Source of the DNA: CBDCVD01 sp965224015
GTDB taxonomy: Bacteria > Pseudomonadota > Alphaproteobacteria > Rhizobiales > CBDCVD01
Assembly: GCA_965224015.1 (NCBI GenBank)
Contig: OZ245032.1
Location: forward strand, 3,410,001 to 3,474,000
Reading direction: 5' to 3'
Length of the DNA stretch: 64,000 nt
Shown here piece after piece: positions 51,516 to 60,656 of the stretch. The notes under the pieces are model-generated. The model had not been told where the DNA came from, searched no databases, and was given only the letters and a program-made list of their open reading frames with translations. A program made the position numbers and the translations under genes. Position 1 is the stretch's first letter. Each line of letters begins with the position of its first letter.

Positions 51516-53561
51516 GTGTCCGGCCTTGAGCGTCTCTTGCGGCCCGGGTCCCTCACCGTTGTCGGCGGAGGCCCCTGGTGTGAGGCCGTTATCGCGCAAT
51601 GTCGGCGTATGGGCTTTCAGGGTGATATTTGGCCAATCCATCCATACAAAAGTGCCCTGGCGGGGGTCCCTGCCTTTGCCGCCCTTGATGATCTGCCCGG
51701 TGTTCCCGATGCCGCGTTTATCGGTGTCAACCGCCAAGCGACCATTGCGCAGGTCGCCAGACTCAGGGCCATGGGCGCCGGCGGTGCTGTATGCTTTGCC
51801 AGCGGCTTCAAGGAGACCAAAGACGGCCTGGCCCTTCACAACCAGTTGCTGGCGGCAGCGGACGGTTTTCCCATTTTGGGGCCCAATTGCTACGGTCTGC
51901 TGAACGCCCTTGACCGGGTCGCTTTGTGGCCAGACCAACATGGCGTTAAGCCCGTGTCGTCTGGTGTCGCCATTGTTGCACAATCTTCCAATATGGCGAT
52001 CAATATGACCATGCAGCGTCGTGGACTCCCTATCGCATATGTCGTCACCGCCGGTAACCAGATGCAACAGGGTGTCGCCGAGATAGGCAGAGCGCTGATC
52101 GCTGATGAACGGGTGACGGCCTTGGGCATCTATGTGGAGGGCTTTGACGATATCCGGGCTTACGAGCAATTGGCGCAGGATGCCGCACGGCTGTCAAAAC
52201 CGATTGTTGCCCTAAAGGCCGGTCAATCAGAAGAAGCCCGGGCGGCCACTCTGTCCCATACAGCTTCGCTTGCAGGCAGCACCGCGGGGGCTTCAGCACT
52301 GATGGTGCGCCTCGGGCTGGCGCAAGTGTCTTCGCTTGGCGTATTTCTCGAGGCCTTGAAAATCGCTCATGTTCACGGGAACCTGCGGGCATCGCGCATC
52401 GCTTCGCTGAGTTGTTCGGGCGGAGAGGCGAGTGTGATGGCAGACACGGCCCGCGCCCATGGATTGACCTTTCCGCCATTGGGTGAGGCGCAAAAAGAGA
52501 AACTGGCGGAACATCTGAGTGCCATGGTTCACCTTTCCAACCCTCTCGACTATCATACGGACATTTGGCGCGACCGCGATGCTATGACGCAGGTGTTTTC
52601 AGTCGTGTGTGGAGGACAGATCGATCTGACACTGATTGTGCTGGATTTCCCTCGCCAGGACATATGCGATGACACGGACTGGATTATCACGGTTGAAGCC
52701 ATAGAAACGGCCGCCAGCAGAACGGGAAGACCTTACGGAGTTGTTGCCTCATTACCCGAGAACATGCCTGAGGCGATGGCAGAGCGGTTGATGGCCGGAG
52801 GCATTGTGGCTTTGTGCGATCTTGAGCAGACGTGCGCGGCGATTGCCGCTCTTGCGAATACCTCACCGGTGTCAATGGATTTAACCCCGATCTTGCGGGC
52901 GACAACCTTTGAGCCTTCTGCGGTACCTGTTTGGGCTTTGTCCGAGCACGCCGCCAAAGCGGCGTTGAAGATGTTTGGCCTATCCGTCCCCAGGGGCATG
53001 CGCGCCGAGGGTGCAAAAGCGACGGCTGAGGCGAGCCATGTCATTGGCTTTCCTGTCGTTCTCAAGGGCGAGGGGTTCGCTCACAAGTCCGACAGCGCCG
53101 CGGTTATCGTTGGGCTTGAAGATCCACACGATGTTGAGGTTGCGGCCAATAAGATGGCGGCAGAGACTTTTCTTGTGGAAAGAATGATTGAAAACATAGT
53201 TTGCGAACTCCTCGTTGGTGCGGTCCATGATCCGGCGCACGGCTTTGTCTTGACCCTTGCAGCCGGAGGTGTCATGACGGAATTGCTGGAAGATCGCCAG
53301 TCTTTGCTCGTTCCAACAAGTCGCAAGGCCATTGAAAGTGCTCTATCGCGATTGAAAGTCAAGGCGTTGATTGATGGTTATCGCGGTCAAGCTGGGGCAA
53401 ACCGGCAAGCGATTGTCAGCGCAATAATGGACTTGCAAGCCTACGTTATCGCCAATGCGGAGGATTTGGTTGAGGTGGAAGTGAACCCTTTGATCTGTAC
53501 CGAAACCCATGCCATTGCTGCCGATGCCCTGATCATCAAACGTGATCACCAGAAAGTTTAA
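51516..53561 (+). CDS. NDP-forming acyl-CoA synthetase
   Basis: 681 residues, GTG start 6 nt after the dehydrogenase. Fused architecture: CoA-binding domain (LTVVGGGPWCEAV), succinyl-CoA-ligase-like domain with SHTASLAGSTAG (His248, the likely phosphohistidine), and a C-terminal ATP-grasp domain (FPVVLKGEGFAHKSDSAAV; VEVNPLI). The family makes an acyl-CoA from a carboxylic acid and CoA with ATP or GTP giving NDP and Pi. Between a dehydrogenase and a CaiD homologue it probably activates the same substrate, in place of the AMP-forming CaiC. The substrate is inferred only. Confidence 0.9.
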   Translation: MSGLERLLRPGSLTVVGGGPWCEAVIAQCRRMGFQGDIWPIHPYKSALAGVPAFAALDDLPGVPDAAFIGVNRQATIAQVARLRAMGAGGAVCFASGFKETKDGLALHNQLLAAADGFPILGPNCYGLLNALDRVALWPDQHGVKPVSSGVAIVAQSSNMAINMTMQRRGLPIAYVVTAGNQMQQGVAEIGRALIADERVTALGIYVEGFDDIRAYEQLAQDAARLSKPIVALKAGQSEEARAATLSHTASLAGSTAGASALMVRLGLAQVSSLGVFLEALKIAHVHGNLRASRIASLSCSGGEASVMADTARAHGLTFPPLGEAQKEKLAEHLSAMVHLSNPLDYHTDIWRDRDAMTQVFSVVCGGQIDLTLIVLDFPRQDICDDTDWIITVEAIETAASRTGRPYGVVASLPENMPEAMAERLMAGGIVALCDLEQTCAAIAALANTSPVSMDLTPILRATTFEPSAVPVWALSEHAAKAALKMFGLSVPRGMRAEGAKATAEASHVIGFPVVLKGEGFAHKSDSAAVIVGLEDPHDVEVAANKMAAETFLVERMIENIVCELLVGAVHDPAHGFVLTLAAGGVMTELLEDRQSLLVPTSRKAIESALSRLKVKALIDGYRGQAGANRQAIVSAIMDLQAYVIANAEDLVEVEVNPLICTETHAIAADALIIKRDHQKV

Positions 53562-53602
53562 CAGAAATGCAGCGAGCCAACAGCAACAGGATGCATGAAC
53601 CC

Positions 53603-54385
53603 ATGAGCGATCCGATCCAGACCGAACGCCAGGACGGCATTTTGGAAGTCATTTTGAACCGCCCCAAGGCCAACGCCATTGATCTGGCCACCAGCCGCGT
53701 GATGGGAACCATCTTTGCCGATTTCCGCGATGATCCATCCTTGCGGGTTGCCATTGTAACGGGAGCAGGAGAAAAGTTCTTTTGCCCGGGTTGGGATCTG
53801 AAAGCGGCCGCCGCAGGGGACGCGGTTGATGGTGATTATGGGGTTGGTGGCTTTGGTGGCCTGCAGGAGTTGCGCGACCTGAACAAACCTGTAATCGCCG
53901 CCGTCAACGGTATCTGTTGCGGTGGTGGACTTGAACTGGCGCTTTCGGCGGATATGATCCTGGCGGCGGACCATGCAACTTTCGCCCTGCCTGAAATTCG
54001 CTCCGGCACCGTGGCCGACGCCGCCGCAATAAAGCTACCCAAGCGCATTCCCTATCATATTGCCATGGAGATGTTGTTTACCGGGCGTTGGCTGGACGCG
54101 GAGGAGGCGCATCGCTGGGGGCTTGTCAATCAGATTCATTCGGCCGCTGATCTTATGGGCAAAGCGCGCCAACTGGCACGTCACCTGGCTTCGGGCCCTC
54201 CACTTGTCTTCGCCGCCATCAAGGAAGTTGTGCGCGATGCGGAAGGGTCTCGCTTCCAGGACACCATGAACCGGATCACCAAGCGCCAGTTGCGGACCGT
54301 GGATGTGCTTTATGCCTCCGAGGACAATCAGGAGGGTTTTCGCGCCTTCGCGGAAAAACGGGATCCGGTCTGGAAGGGCCGGTAG
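53603..54385 (+). CDS. caiD: Carnitinyl-CoA dehydratase-like enoyl-CoA hydratase CaiD
   Basis: 260 residues from ATG 53603 (MSDPIQTERQDG), chosen because it aligns end to end with E. coli CaiD; ATG 53567 is 12 codons upstream. Strong resemblance to CaiD: VAIVTGAGEKFF, GWDLKAAAAG, NKPVIAAVNGICCGGGLELA, and the identical C-terminus FAEKRDPVWKGR. Both crotonase glutamates are present (Glu111 in GGGLELALS and Glu131 in LPEIRSG). CaiD interconverts crotonobetainyl-CoA and carnitinyl-CoA. Starts about 40 nt after the synthetase. Confidence 0.85.
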   Translation: MSDPIQTERQDGILEVILNRPKANAIDLATSRVMGTIFADFRDDPSLRVAIVTGAGEKFFCPGWDLKAAAAGDAVDGDYGVGGFGGLQELRDLNKPVIAAVNGICCGGGLELALSADMILAADHATFALPEIRSGTVADAAAIKLPKRIPYHIAMEMLFTGRWLDAEEAHRWGLVNQIHSAADLMGKARQLARHLASGPPLVFAAIKEVVRDAEGSRFQDTMNRITKRQLRTVDVLYASEDNQEGFRAFAEKRDPVWKGR

Positions 54386-54421
54386 GTCAATAACCTTGCC
54401 AGTGACACGGTCGTCTGCTCT

Positions 54422-55237
54422 ATGCCATCACTGAAAACGTATATAAACAAAGTGTTGTCACCAACGGGCTATGCGATCGCTCGTGCCAACCAGGCCGATA
54501 TGACCGCTCTGCACAGACAGCGCCTGCGGTTGTCGCAAAGCATTGCCAAAGGGCTCGATTACGTCACACGGTACGGCCCTTTTGAAGGGCTCCGCCTGGC
54601 AGGTGATTCGCACTGGTCGGCGGGTGATACCGCCATCAAGCTTCTTGGGCTTTATGAGCAGGATTTGTTCCCCGCTGTTCGTGACCAGATTGCCCGAAGG
54701 CCGGATTGTATCATCAATATCGGTGCCGGTGATGGCTATTACGCGGTGGGTTTGAAACGGTTACTGCCGCAAAGCCACGTGATCGCCTATGACATCGATC
54801 AACGCGCCGCCCTATCCTGCTTGCAAACCGCACAAGTAAACAACGTCGCCATTGATGCGAAAACAGCCTTTTCCGTGAAAGACCTTACCGAAGCCGCCAG
54901 ACGTTATCAGCGCGTATTTGTCGTTATGGATTGCGAAGGTTGTGAATCGCAACTCCTACATAGTGAACACCCGTCCTGCTTCAGAAGAATGTCGTTTTTA
55001 ATCGAATGCCATGATGGGAGTGTTCCGCATATGGCAGCGCGCCTTGCAGCCAAGTTCGACACATCTCATAATGTAGACACTATTCGTGAAGGACCACGAA
55101 ATCCGCATGCTTTGCCGGAGCTTGATGAGTTTGGCTCCTTCGAAAAGGCCCTTATCTGCTGCGAGTTTCGCGGAAAAACCATGACCTGGCTTTATGCGAC
55201 TCCGCGCGCCAAGGCAAGCCACATGGACTCAGAATAA
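54422..55237 (+). CDS. Class I SAM-dependent methyltransferase-like protein (FkbM-like)
   Basis: 271 residues. The Rossmann core is recognisable: CIINIGAGDGYYAVGLKRLL (SAM glycine loop), VIAYDIDQRAALSC (acidic ribose-binding end of strand 2), and VFVVMDCEGCESQLL. The shape is that of FkbM-type methyltransferases found in glycan loci. It opens a run of glycosyltransferase genes; GT4 begins 15 nt after its stop. Acceptor unknown. The long C-terminal part (PHMAARLAAKFDTSHNVDTI and on) resembles no domain I know. Confidence 0.7.
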   Translation: MPSLKTYINKVLSPTGYAIARANQADMTALHRQRLRLSQSIAKGLDYVTRYGPFEGLRLAGDSHWSAGDTAIKLLGLYEQDLFPAVRDQIARRPDCIINIGAGDGYYAVGLKRLLPQSHVIAYDIDQRAALSCLQTAQVNNVAIDAKTAFSVKDLTEAARRYQRVFVVMDCEGCESQLLHSEHPSCFRRMSFLIECHDGSVPHMAARLAAKFDTSHNVDTIREGPRNPHALPELDEFGSFEKALICCEFRGKTMTWLYATPRAKASHMDSE

Positions 55238-55252
55238 TACAAAGGTGGTGAT

Positions 55253-56347
55253 GTGTCTTGCAATGCTGATATTCTGGTGGTTCTGCCGCATTCGAGCCGG
55301 TTTAATTTGAAAAATCCGGATTCCATTGACACCGTTGCCTGGATGGGATGGCGTTATAGTGAACTTTCTCACCGTATTCGCGTACTGGCCAATCACACAT
55401 CGCCCGCCATTGATCGCCCCCGGATCATGTACGCCCCCGAGTACCATGCTCATCGCAAAAACTGGCAGCGGTTTGTCCTGTCAGCTGTCAGCCGGCAAGA
55501 GGTGCCCAGGGTTATCGAAGTCCACAAGGATATAACCCTTGCCGATCAACTCAAGCAGCAATACCCCCAGGCGCATGTGGTTTTGATGTTTCACAACACC
55601 ATTGATGCCCAATTGAACTGGTTAAAAAAGCGTCGGCGCATACAGCGACTGGCGCGCCTTGACGGGATCATTTTTGTTTCTCATCATTGCGCGGATGTAT
55701 TCCGCATCGCCTATCCCCAGTTTGCTCAAAAGGCCTTTGTCGTGCATAACGCCATTGAGATTGACCATTGGCATCAGGCCTATGATGCGCCCCGCAACAA
55801 GTGCATTCATTTTGCCGGCCGGGCGGTGGTTGATAAAGGCATTGTCCCTTTAATCGAAGCTCTAAGGCTGGTGCTTGCAGAGGATACGGCGTGGCGCGCT
55901 CACCTGTTCACCCATCAGTGGAAAAATGCTGACAGGGAAATTACTCAGCTCTATGAAACCCATGTCCCTTGTGCGCGTCTTGAGTGGCAGGTTGACGCGG
56001 ATCGCGACGCGGTTCGCAGTAGCCTGCAACAGGCAGCGATTGCCGTTGTGCCGACACTAAGTGACGAGCCGTTTGGTCTGGCAACCCTGGAGGCCCATGT
56101 GGCAGGAGCGGCGCTGATCTCCTCGGGTACGGGAGGTTTGCGCGAGGTTAGCAATGAGCACGCGCTTTATGTTGACCCCGTTTCACCGGATACCCTTAAG
56201 GAGGCTCTGCAACACCTGATGCATGACGATTGTGCCCGTTTGGACCTTGCTGCCAGGGGGCAGACCCAGGCCTTGGAACGGTTTCAACCGCAAACCGTTA
56301 TTCATCAATTGGATAGTTTGCGTCGACGCTGGCTGGCGAGCCGTTAA
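55253..56347 (+). CDS. Glycosyltransferase family 4 protein
   Basis: 364 residues from GTG 55253 with AAAGGTGG just upstream. GT-B fold: N-terminal acceptor half (DILVVLPHSSRFN; MFHNTIDAQ; FVVHNAIEIDHW), C-terminal nucleotide-sugar half (CIHFAGRAVVDKGIVPLIEA) with the EX7E motif in DEPFGLATLEAHVAGAALIS. Retaining transferase using a nucleotide sugar in cell-surface glycan synthesis. Co-directional with the methyltransferase and convergent with the next two transferases. Confidence 0.88.
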   Translation: MSCNADILVVLPHSSRFNLKNPDSIDTVAWMGWRYSELSHRIRVLANHTSPAIDRPRIMYAPEYHAHRKNWQRFVLSAVSRQEVPRVIEVHKDITLADQLKQQYPQAHVVLMFHNTIDAQLNWLKKRRRIQRLARLDGIIFVSHHCADVFRIAYPQFAQKAFVVHNAIEIDHWHQAYDAPRNKCIHFAGRAVVDKGIVPLIEALRLVLAEDTAWRAHLFTHQWKNADREITQLYETHVPCARLEWQVDADRDAVRSSLQQAAIAVVPTLSDEPFGLATLEAHVAGAALISSGTGGLREVSNEHALYVDPVSPDTLKEALQHLMHDDCARLDLAARGQTQALERFQPQTVIHQLDSLRRRWLASR

Positions 56348-56360
56348 TCTCTTGTGCAAT

Positions 56361-57185
56361 TCAGGTTGAACGGTCCCTTTTCCTGATGCCAGCTTCGGCC
56401 CATGAGCGTCCGTTACAAGCGGCGATCAGCCTTTTATTCTCAGCCACCGCTTCGTCATCGACATAGCCACGGGCATGGTCAAGATGCAGAGCCCGGATGC
56501 GGTGTCGCGCCATCAAAGGCTGAACGCCATGACGTATCAAGCGCTGGCCAAACTCCACATCCTCTCCCCCATAACCAAGGCGCTCATCGAAGCCGTTGAC
56601 GGCGCGCGCGTCCTCGCGCCAGCATGAGCTGCCATTGCCGTTGAAGGTCGGCTTTATCGGCAATACCGCGTCCATCCCCCGGCGCAATTCGGGTGAGAGG
56701 AAAAATCGCCTGTACTTCCACCGATCCGGCAATCCTTGCTCTACAAGCCAGGGATAGTTCCAGATCCTGCCGGCGTGTATGTCGTCGGCTGTCATCGCGT
56801 CCGTGGTTTGCTCTGGCAGGCGAATGGCACCGACAGAGAGAAACCGCCCTTTTCTTGCCAGCAACCCGTGCCGGGCCACAAGATCGGGCTCGGGAACACA
56901 ATCGCCGTCGGTGAGGATGAGATAGTCGCCCTGCGCGGCGGTAATCGCCTTGTTCAGGATGCGGCATTTGCGAAAGCCATCATCACGTTGCCAAAGGTGA
57001 AGGACGGGAAAGTCAACCTGCGGCATCATCCGGTCAATAAGTCCCCGCGTTTCATCGCTCGACCCGTCATCGGCAATAATCATATCGAAGTTGGTCGCGC
57101 TTTGGCAGCTATAGCCCGCAAAAACCCGTCGTAAATGATCGGGTTGGTTGTACGTGCTGACAATTACCGTGATGCTTGGGCTCAT
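56361..57185 (-). CDS. Glycosyltransferase family 2 protein
   Basis: 274 residues, GT-A fold: ITVIVSTYNQPDHLRRVF, MIIADDGSSDETRGLI, ILTDGDCVPEPDLVARH (DXD-like metal site), and the C-terminal NGFDERLGYGGEDVEFGQRL typical of the galactosyltransferase-like (7C) segment. Inverting transferase of surface polysaccharide. It overlaps the following GT2 gene's end by 4 nt and is convergent with the GT4 gene. Confidence 0.9.
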   Translation of the reverse strand: MSPSITVIVSTYNQPDHLRRVFAGYSCQSATNFDMIIADDGSSDETRGLIDRMMPQVDFPVLHLWQRDDGFRKCRILNKAITAAQGDYLILTDGDCVPEPDLVARHGLLARKGRFLSVGAIRLPEQTTDAMTADDIHAGRIWNYPWLVEQGLPDRWKYRRFFLSPELRRGMDAVLPIKPTFNGNGSSCWREDARAVNGFDERLGYGGEDVEFGQRLIRHGVQPLMARHRIRALHLDHARGYVDDEAVAENKRLIAACNGRSWAEAGIRKRDRST

Positions 57186-58003
57186 GATACCTCGTCACGA
57201 TGCTGGCTTGCCGCGTTCTGTCGATAAAGTTCAAACAGTTTTGCCTCCTTGGCGTAGGCATATATGCCGGCCAGTACCGCGCGATTGAATCCTTCCAGGC
57301 CATTTAGGCAATAGCGGCTGATAATATAGATTTTAATAAATGCCAGGGGGCCGACAAAAATCAAACGCAGGTAAGACGGCCGTTTGTTTTTGTCAAAATT
57401 CTGCGCAGCTTTCAGACTGGAATAGAGGTTGTCCTTTTCCATTTGGCCGGCCCAGGAGATAACCGCATTATGCTGGAAATAGGTGCGGGCCGAACGCACG
57501 GGGCCGTCGACAATCACGTGTTCGTGCACCTTAAGGGACAGGTCGTATCTCCCGTGCGCACGGCGAAAAAGGCGCATGAGTTTGGAGCGATGGGTCCACG
57601 CATGTGCCAATCCGCGGGGAAACAAAGTCTCCCGGCGGCCAATTTTCCAGCCATCGACGTCTGAGCGCGCGATAAGTTGGGGAATCTCGTTTACGAGTTC
57701 CGGCGTCATCTCCTCGTCAGCATCAAGATTAAGGCACCAGGCATTCGTGCAATGATCAAGGGCAAACTGTTTTTGTCCGCTATAGCCAAGCCAGTCTTGA
57801 TGCAAAAGGGTAACCGGCCACCCCCGCGAGCGATACGACTTGATAATATCACAGGTTGCGTCGGTGCTGCCCGAATCCACAACAATAATCTCGGCAAAAT
57901 CCCGGCAACTCTCCAAACAACGCCCTATGTTAGCGGCCTCATTCAGGCAAATAATATAAACGGAAACCGGAATTTTTTCACCCGCTACATGCACGCGCGC
58001 CAT
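57182..58003 (-). CDS. Glycosyltransferase family 2, LPS core WaaE-like
   Basis: 273 residues: VSVYIICLNEAANIGRCLES, EIIVVDSGSTDATCDI, HQDWLGYSGQKQFALDHC, WCLNLDADEEMTPEL and a C-terminal region with a membrane-associated helix (LRLIFVGPLAFIKIYIIS). This is the WaaE/KdtX type that adds a beta-glucosyl residue to the lipopolysaccharide inner core; the exact sugar is inferred. Cytoplasmic face of the inner membrane. Upstream gene of the two-gene GT2 unit (ATGA overlap). Confidence 0.87.
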   Translation of the reverse strand: MARVHVAGEKIPVSVYIICLNEAANIGRCLESCRDFAEIIVVDSGSTDATCDIIKSYRSRGWPVTLLHQDWLGYSGQKQFALDHCTNAWCLNLDADEEMTPELVNEIPQLIARSDVDGWKIGRRETLFPRGLAHAWTHRSKLMRLFRRAHGRYDLSLKVHEHVIVDGPVRSARTYFQHNAVISWAGQMEKDNLYSSLKAAQNFDKNKRPSYLRLIFVGPLAFIKIYIISRYCLNGLEGFNRAVLAGIYAYAKEAKLFELYRQNAASQHRDEVS

Positions 58004-58041
58004 CCTGATTATCTAAAATCGATCCAATAGGCGTTCCGGGC

Positions 58042-59571
58042 TCAAAGGGGAAGGTTATCGTGTTTTTTCCACGGTGTCTCCACACATTTGTTGCGCAACA
58101 TGGCAAGCGCCCGGGCAATACGCCGGCGGGTCGAATGCGGGCGGATTACGTCATCAATAAACCCGCGCTCAGCGGCAACAAATGGCGACAGAAATCGCTC
58201 CTCATACTCTTGGCTGCGCGCCGCGATCTCCTTTTCGTCGCCACGGCTTTTGCGAAATATAATCTCAACCGCCCCCTTGGCACCCATAACGGCAATTTGC
58301 GCTGTCGGCCAGGCGTAGTTCACGTCGCCCCCGATATGTTTGGAAGACATCACATCATAAGCTCCGCCGAAAGCCTTGCGGGTAATCACAGTTACCTTGG
58401 GCACGCTTGCTTGGGCAAAGGCAAACAACAGCTTGGCGCCATGTTTGATCAGCCCCCCGTATTCCTGATCGGTTCCTGGTAAAAATCCGGGAACATCAAC
58501 AAAAGTCACGAGGGGAATGTTGAAACAGTCACAAAATCGCACGAACCGTGCGCCCTTGCGTGAGGCATCCGAATCAAGAACCCCGGCTAGAACCATGGGT
58601 TGATTGGCAACAAAACCAACGCTGCGCCCCTCAACGCGTCCAAACCCGACAACAATATTGCGCGCAAAAACGTCCTGGATCTCAAAAAAGTCTCCGCCAT
58701 CGCAAACTTTCTCGATGAGCTCTTTGACGTCATAGGGTTGATTGGGGTTGTCCGGTACCAGGCGATCAAGGCCCATATCGTGGCGATCAATAGAATCGAA
58801 GCACGGAACTTCAGGCACGCTTGCACGATTATTGAGAGGAAGAAAGTCCACCAACCGGCGCATTTGCAGCAGCGCCTCAATGTCATTCTCATAGGCCCCA
58901 TCGGCAATCGAGGAGCGCGTTGCATGAACCGAAGCCCCGCCCAGATCCTCCGCGGTCACGGTTTCATTGGTCACGGTCTTGACCACCTCCGGGCCGGTCA
59001 CAAACATATAGGATGTATCGCGCACCATGAAAATAAAATCGGTCATGGCCGGCGAATATACGTCGCCCCCGGCACACGGTCCCATAATTACCGATATCTG
59101 CGGAATCACTCCTGAGGCCATGACGTTGCGGTAGAATACGTCTCCGTAGCCAGCGAGGGCCGCGACCCCTTCCTGGATGCGAGCGCCGCCTGCATCAAAC
59201 AAGCCGATAATCGGTGCACCGGCACGCAGCGCCATATCCTGAATTTTGGTAATCTTGCGCGCGTGTTCCTCTGACAGCGAGCCCCCAAGTACGGTAAAAT
59301 CCTTGGAGAATACATAGACCACCCGGCCGTTAATGGTTCCCCATCCCGTCACGACACCGTCGCCGGGGACCTTGGTGTTGTGCATGCCAAAATCGTTGCA
59401 GCGGTGTTCGACAAAAATGTCAAACTCCTCAAAAGAGGCCTCATCAAGCAAAACGTCGATGCGCTCGCGCGCGGTCAGCTTGCCGCGGGCATGCTGGGCC
59501 TTGATGCGGTCCTCGCCCCCACCCATCAACGCTTCATCGCGCCGCGCCTGAAGTCGTTCAAGTATTTCCAT
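58042..59571 (-). CDS. pccB: Acyl-CoA carboxylase carboxyltransferase beta subunit (propionyl-CoA type)
   Basis: 509 residues, the standard PccB length. Both crotonase-like halves are seen: GGSLSEEHARKITKIQDMAL, GAPIIGLFDAGGARIQEGVA, MGPCAGGDVYSPAMTDFI, GGASVHATRSSIADGAYEND; then VTFVDVPGFLPGTDQEYGG, TRKAFGGAYDVMSSKHIGGD and KGAVEIIFR. It transfers carboxyl from biotin to propionyl-CoA (or a related acyl-CoA) to make methylmalonyl-CoA. The biotin-carboxylase subunit is not in the window, which is not unusual. Confidence 0.92.
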   Translation of the reverse strand: MEILERLQARRDEALMGGGEDRIKAQHARGKLTARERIDVLLDEASFEEFDIFVEHRCNDFGMHNTKVPGDGVVTGWGTINGRVVYVFSKDFTVLGGSLSEEHARKITKIQDMALRAGAPIIGLFDAGGARIQEGVAALAGYGDVFYRNVMASGVIPQISVIMGPCAGGDVYSPAMTDFIFMVRDTSYMFVTGPEVVKTVTNETVTAEDLGGASVHATRSSIADGAYENDIEALLQMRRLVDFLPLNNRASVPEVPCFDSIDRHDMGLDRLVPDNPNQPYDVKELIEKVCDGGDFFEIQDVFARNIVVGFGRVEGRSVGFVANQPMVLAGVLDSDASRKGARFVRFCDCFNIPLVTFVDVPGFLPGTDQEYGGLIKHGAKLLFAFAQASVPKVTVITRKAFGGAYDVMSSKHIGGDVNYAWPTAQIAVMGAKGAVEIIFRKSRGDEKEIAARSQEYEERFLSPFVAAERGFIDDVIRPHSTRRRIARALAMLRNKCVETPWKKHDNLPL

Positions 59572-59663
59572 ATCTGCCTCCGGTTTCGCGCCTGACTATA
59601 CACGTTCCCTTGACCGAGATGAAGCGAAACCAACAATAGCCTTCCAGTCTCGGCAAGGGCAGC

Positions 59664-59722
59664 AAGGATCGCCTCGCCAATCGAGAGACAGAATTGATTC
59701 TATTAAGACCTGATACGCTCTA
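59664..59722 (+). repeat. R2 right part, truncated
   Basis: GCAAGGATCGCCTCGCCAAT then CGAGAGACAGAATTGATTCT and ATTAAGACCTGATACGCTC, ending at the TA boundary. The left portion of R2 is missing. Confidence 0.8.
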
Positions 59723-59827
59723 CATAACCCGGCTGCCCATGTCTTTGCAGCCTGCCATTTACTGCAAATTAACATTGATAATTCAATAATGCCTGATGAT
59801 GTGTTTTCATTTGGAGATCATGAGTTC

Positions 59828-60529
59828 ATGCGTAACTTTGTTTTAGCTGGCCTGGCCGGGCTGCTGGTAATGCCTCTTGCGATGGGGCCGCTGAAAGCTG
59901 CTGATTATGGCGATAATGGAGCCACTAACGGTGAGAGTTATCCCATGTACACCAGTTGGTCGGGCTTTTTTGTAGGTGTCCACGGTGGCTATAGCGCATT
60001 CGATCTTGATGGAAACCTTTCAGGTGGGGGTGCCTATTCGCGAAACAAGAACAAGTTCAATTACGGCTTCTACGGCGGCTACAACTACCAGTATAACCGG
60101 ATGGTATTTGGTGTTGATGGTGATTTCACTTTTTCGCGTGCCGGCGATATTACACAATTTCTTACAGGTGGCGAAGCGCTTCGCCATAGGCCTGGCCATT
60201 CCGCGCGCGGGCGGTTGCGCTTTGGCTTTCTGGTCGAGGAAACTTTCATGCCCTATATAGCAGGCGGGTTTGCCACGCGCTTGCTTGAGCTGGAGCATCT
60301 TGACGATAACGGCGCCACAACTTCAACAGACGAAGAATGGGTTAGCGGTTTTACCATCGGCGCCGGTTTGGCCCATGCGTTTACCCCTAACTTTATCTCG
60401 CGTATTGAGTTCGTGTGGGACGACTACGGCAAAAAAGACCTCAGTTATAACGTGGGTGCCAACCAGGCACGCGCCAGCCTGAAAACACGCAGCAAAACCT
60501 GGCGCCTGGGTCTGGCGTACAAGTTCTAA
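59828..60529 (+). CDS. Outer membrane beta-barrel protein (Omp25/RopB-like)
   Basis: 233 residues from ATG 59828, with GGAG about 10 nt upstream; an upstream in-frame ATG (59789) would place extra residues before the signal peptide. Signal peptide MRNFVLAGLAGLLVMPLAMG to KAAD. The mature part begins WSGFFVGVHGGYSAFD and alternates beta strands with loops (NYGFYGGYNYQYNRMVFGVD), ending in a terminal aromatic residue LGLAYKF, typical of eight-stranded barrels needed for BAM insertion. Resembles the Omp25-family porin-like proteins of alphaproteobacteria. Confidence 0.85.
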   Translation: MRNFVLAGLAGLLVMPLAMGPLKAADYGDNGATNGESYPMYTSWSGFFVGVHGGYSAFDLDGNLSGGGAYSRNKNKFNYGFYGGYNYQYNRMVFGVDGDFTFSRAGDITQFLTGGEALRHRPGHSARGRLRFGFLVEETFMPYIAGGFATRLLELEHLDDNGATTSTDEEWVSGFTIGAGLAHAFTPNFISRIEFVWDDYGKKDLSYNVGANQARASLKTRSKTWRLGLAYKF

Positions 60530-60540
60530 AGTCATCTCTA

Positions 60541-60643
60541 ATACCAAGGGTCCTTAACAATGACTCATGGATTAGCGTCAAAGAGGTATGTTATCAAGGC
60601 AGTACACCAGTCGGCGTGTATATAAAGCCAATACCGCTGGTAT
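60541..60643 (+). repeat. R1 repeat, full copy between convergent porin and GH4 genes
   Basis: 103 bp, begins 12 nt after the porin stop and ends 13 nt before the GH4 stop. It could serve both transcripts as a terminating hairpin. Confidence 0.92.
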
Positions 60644-60656
60644 AAGAACCCATCTT

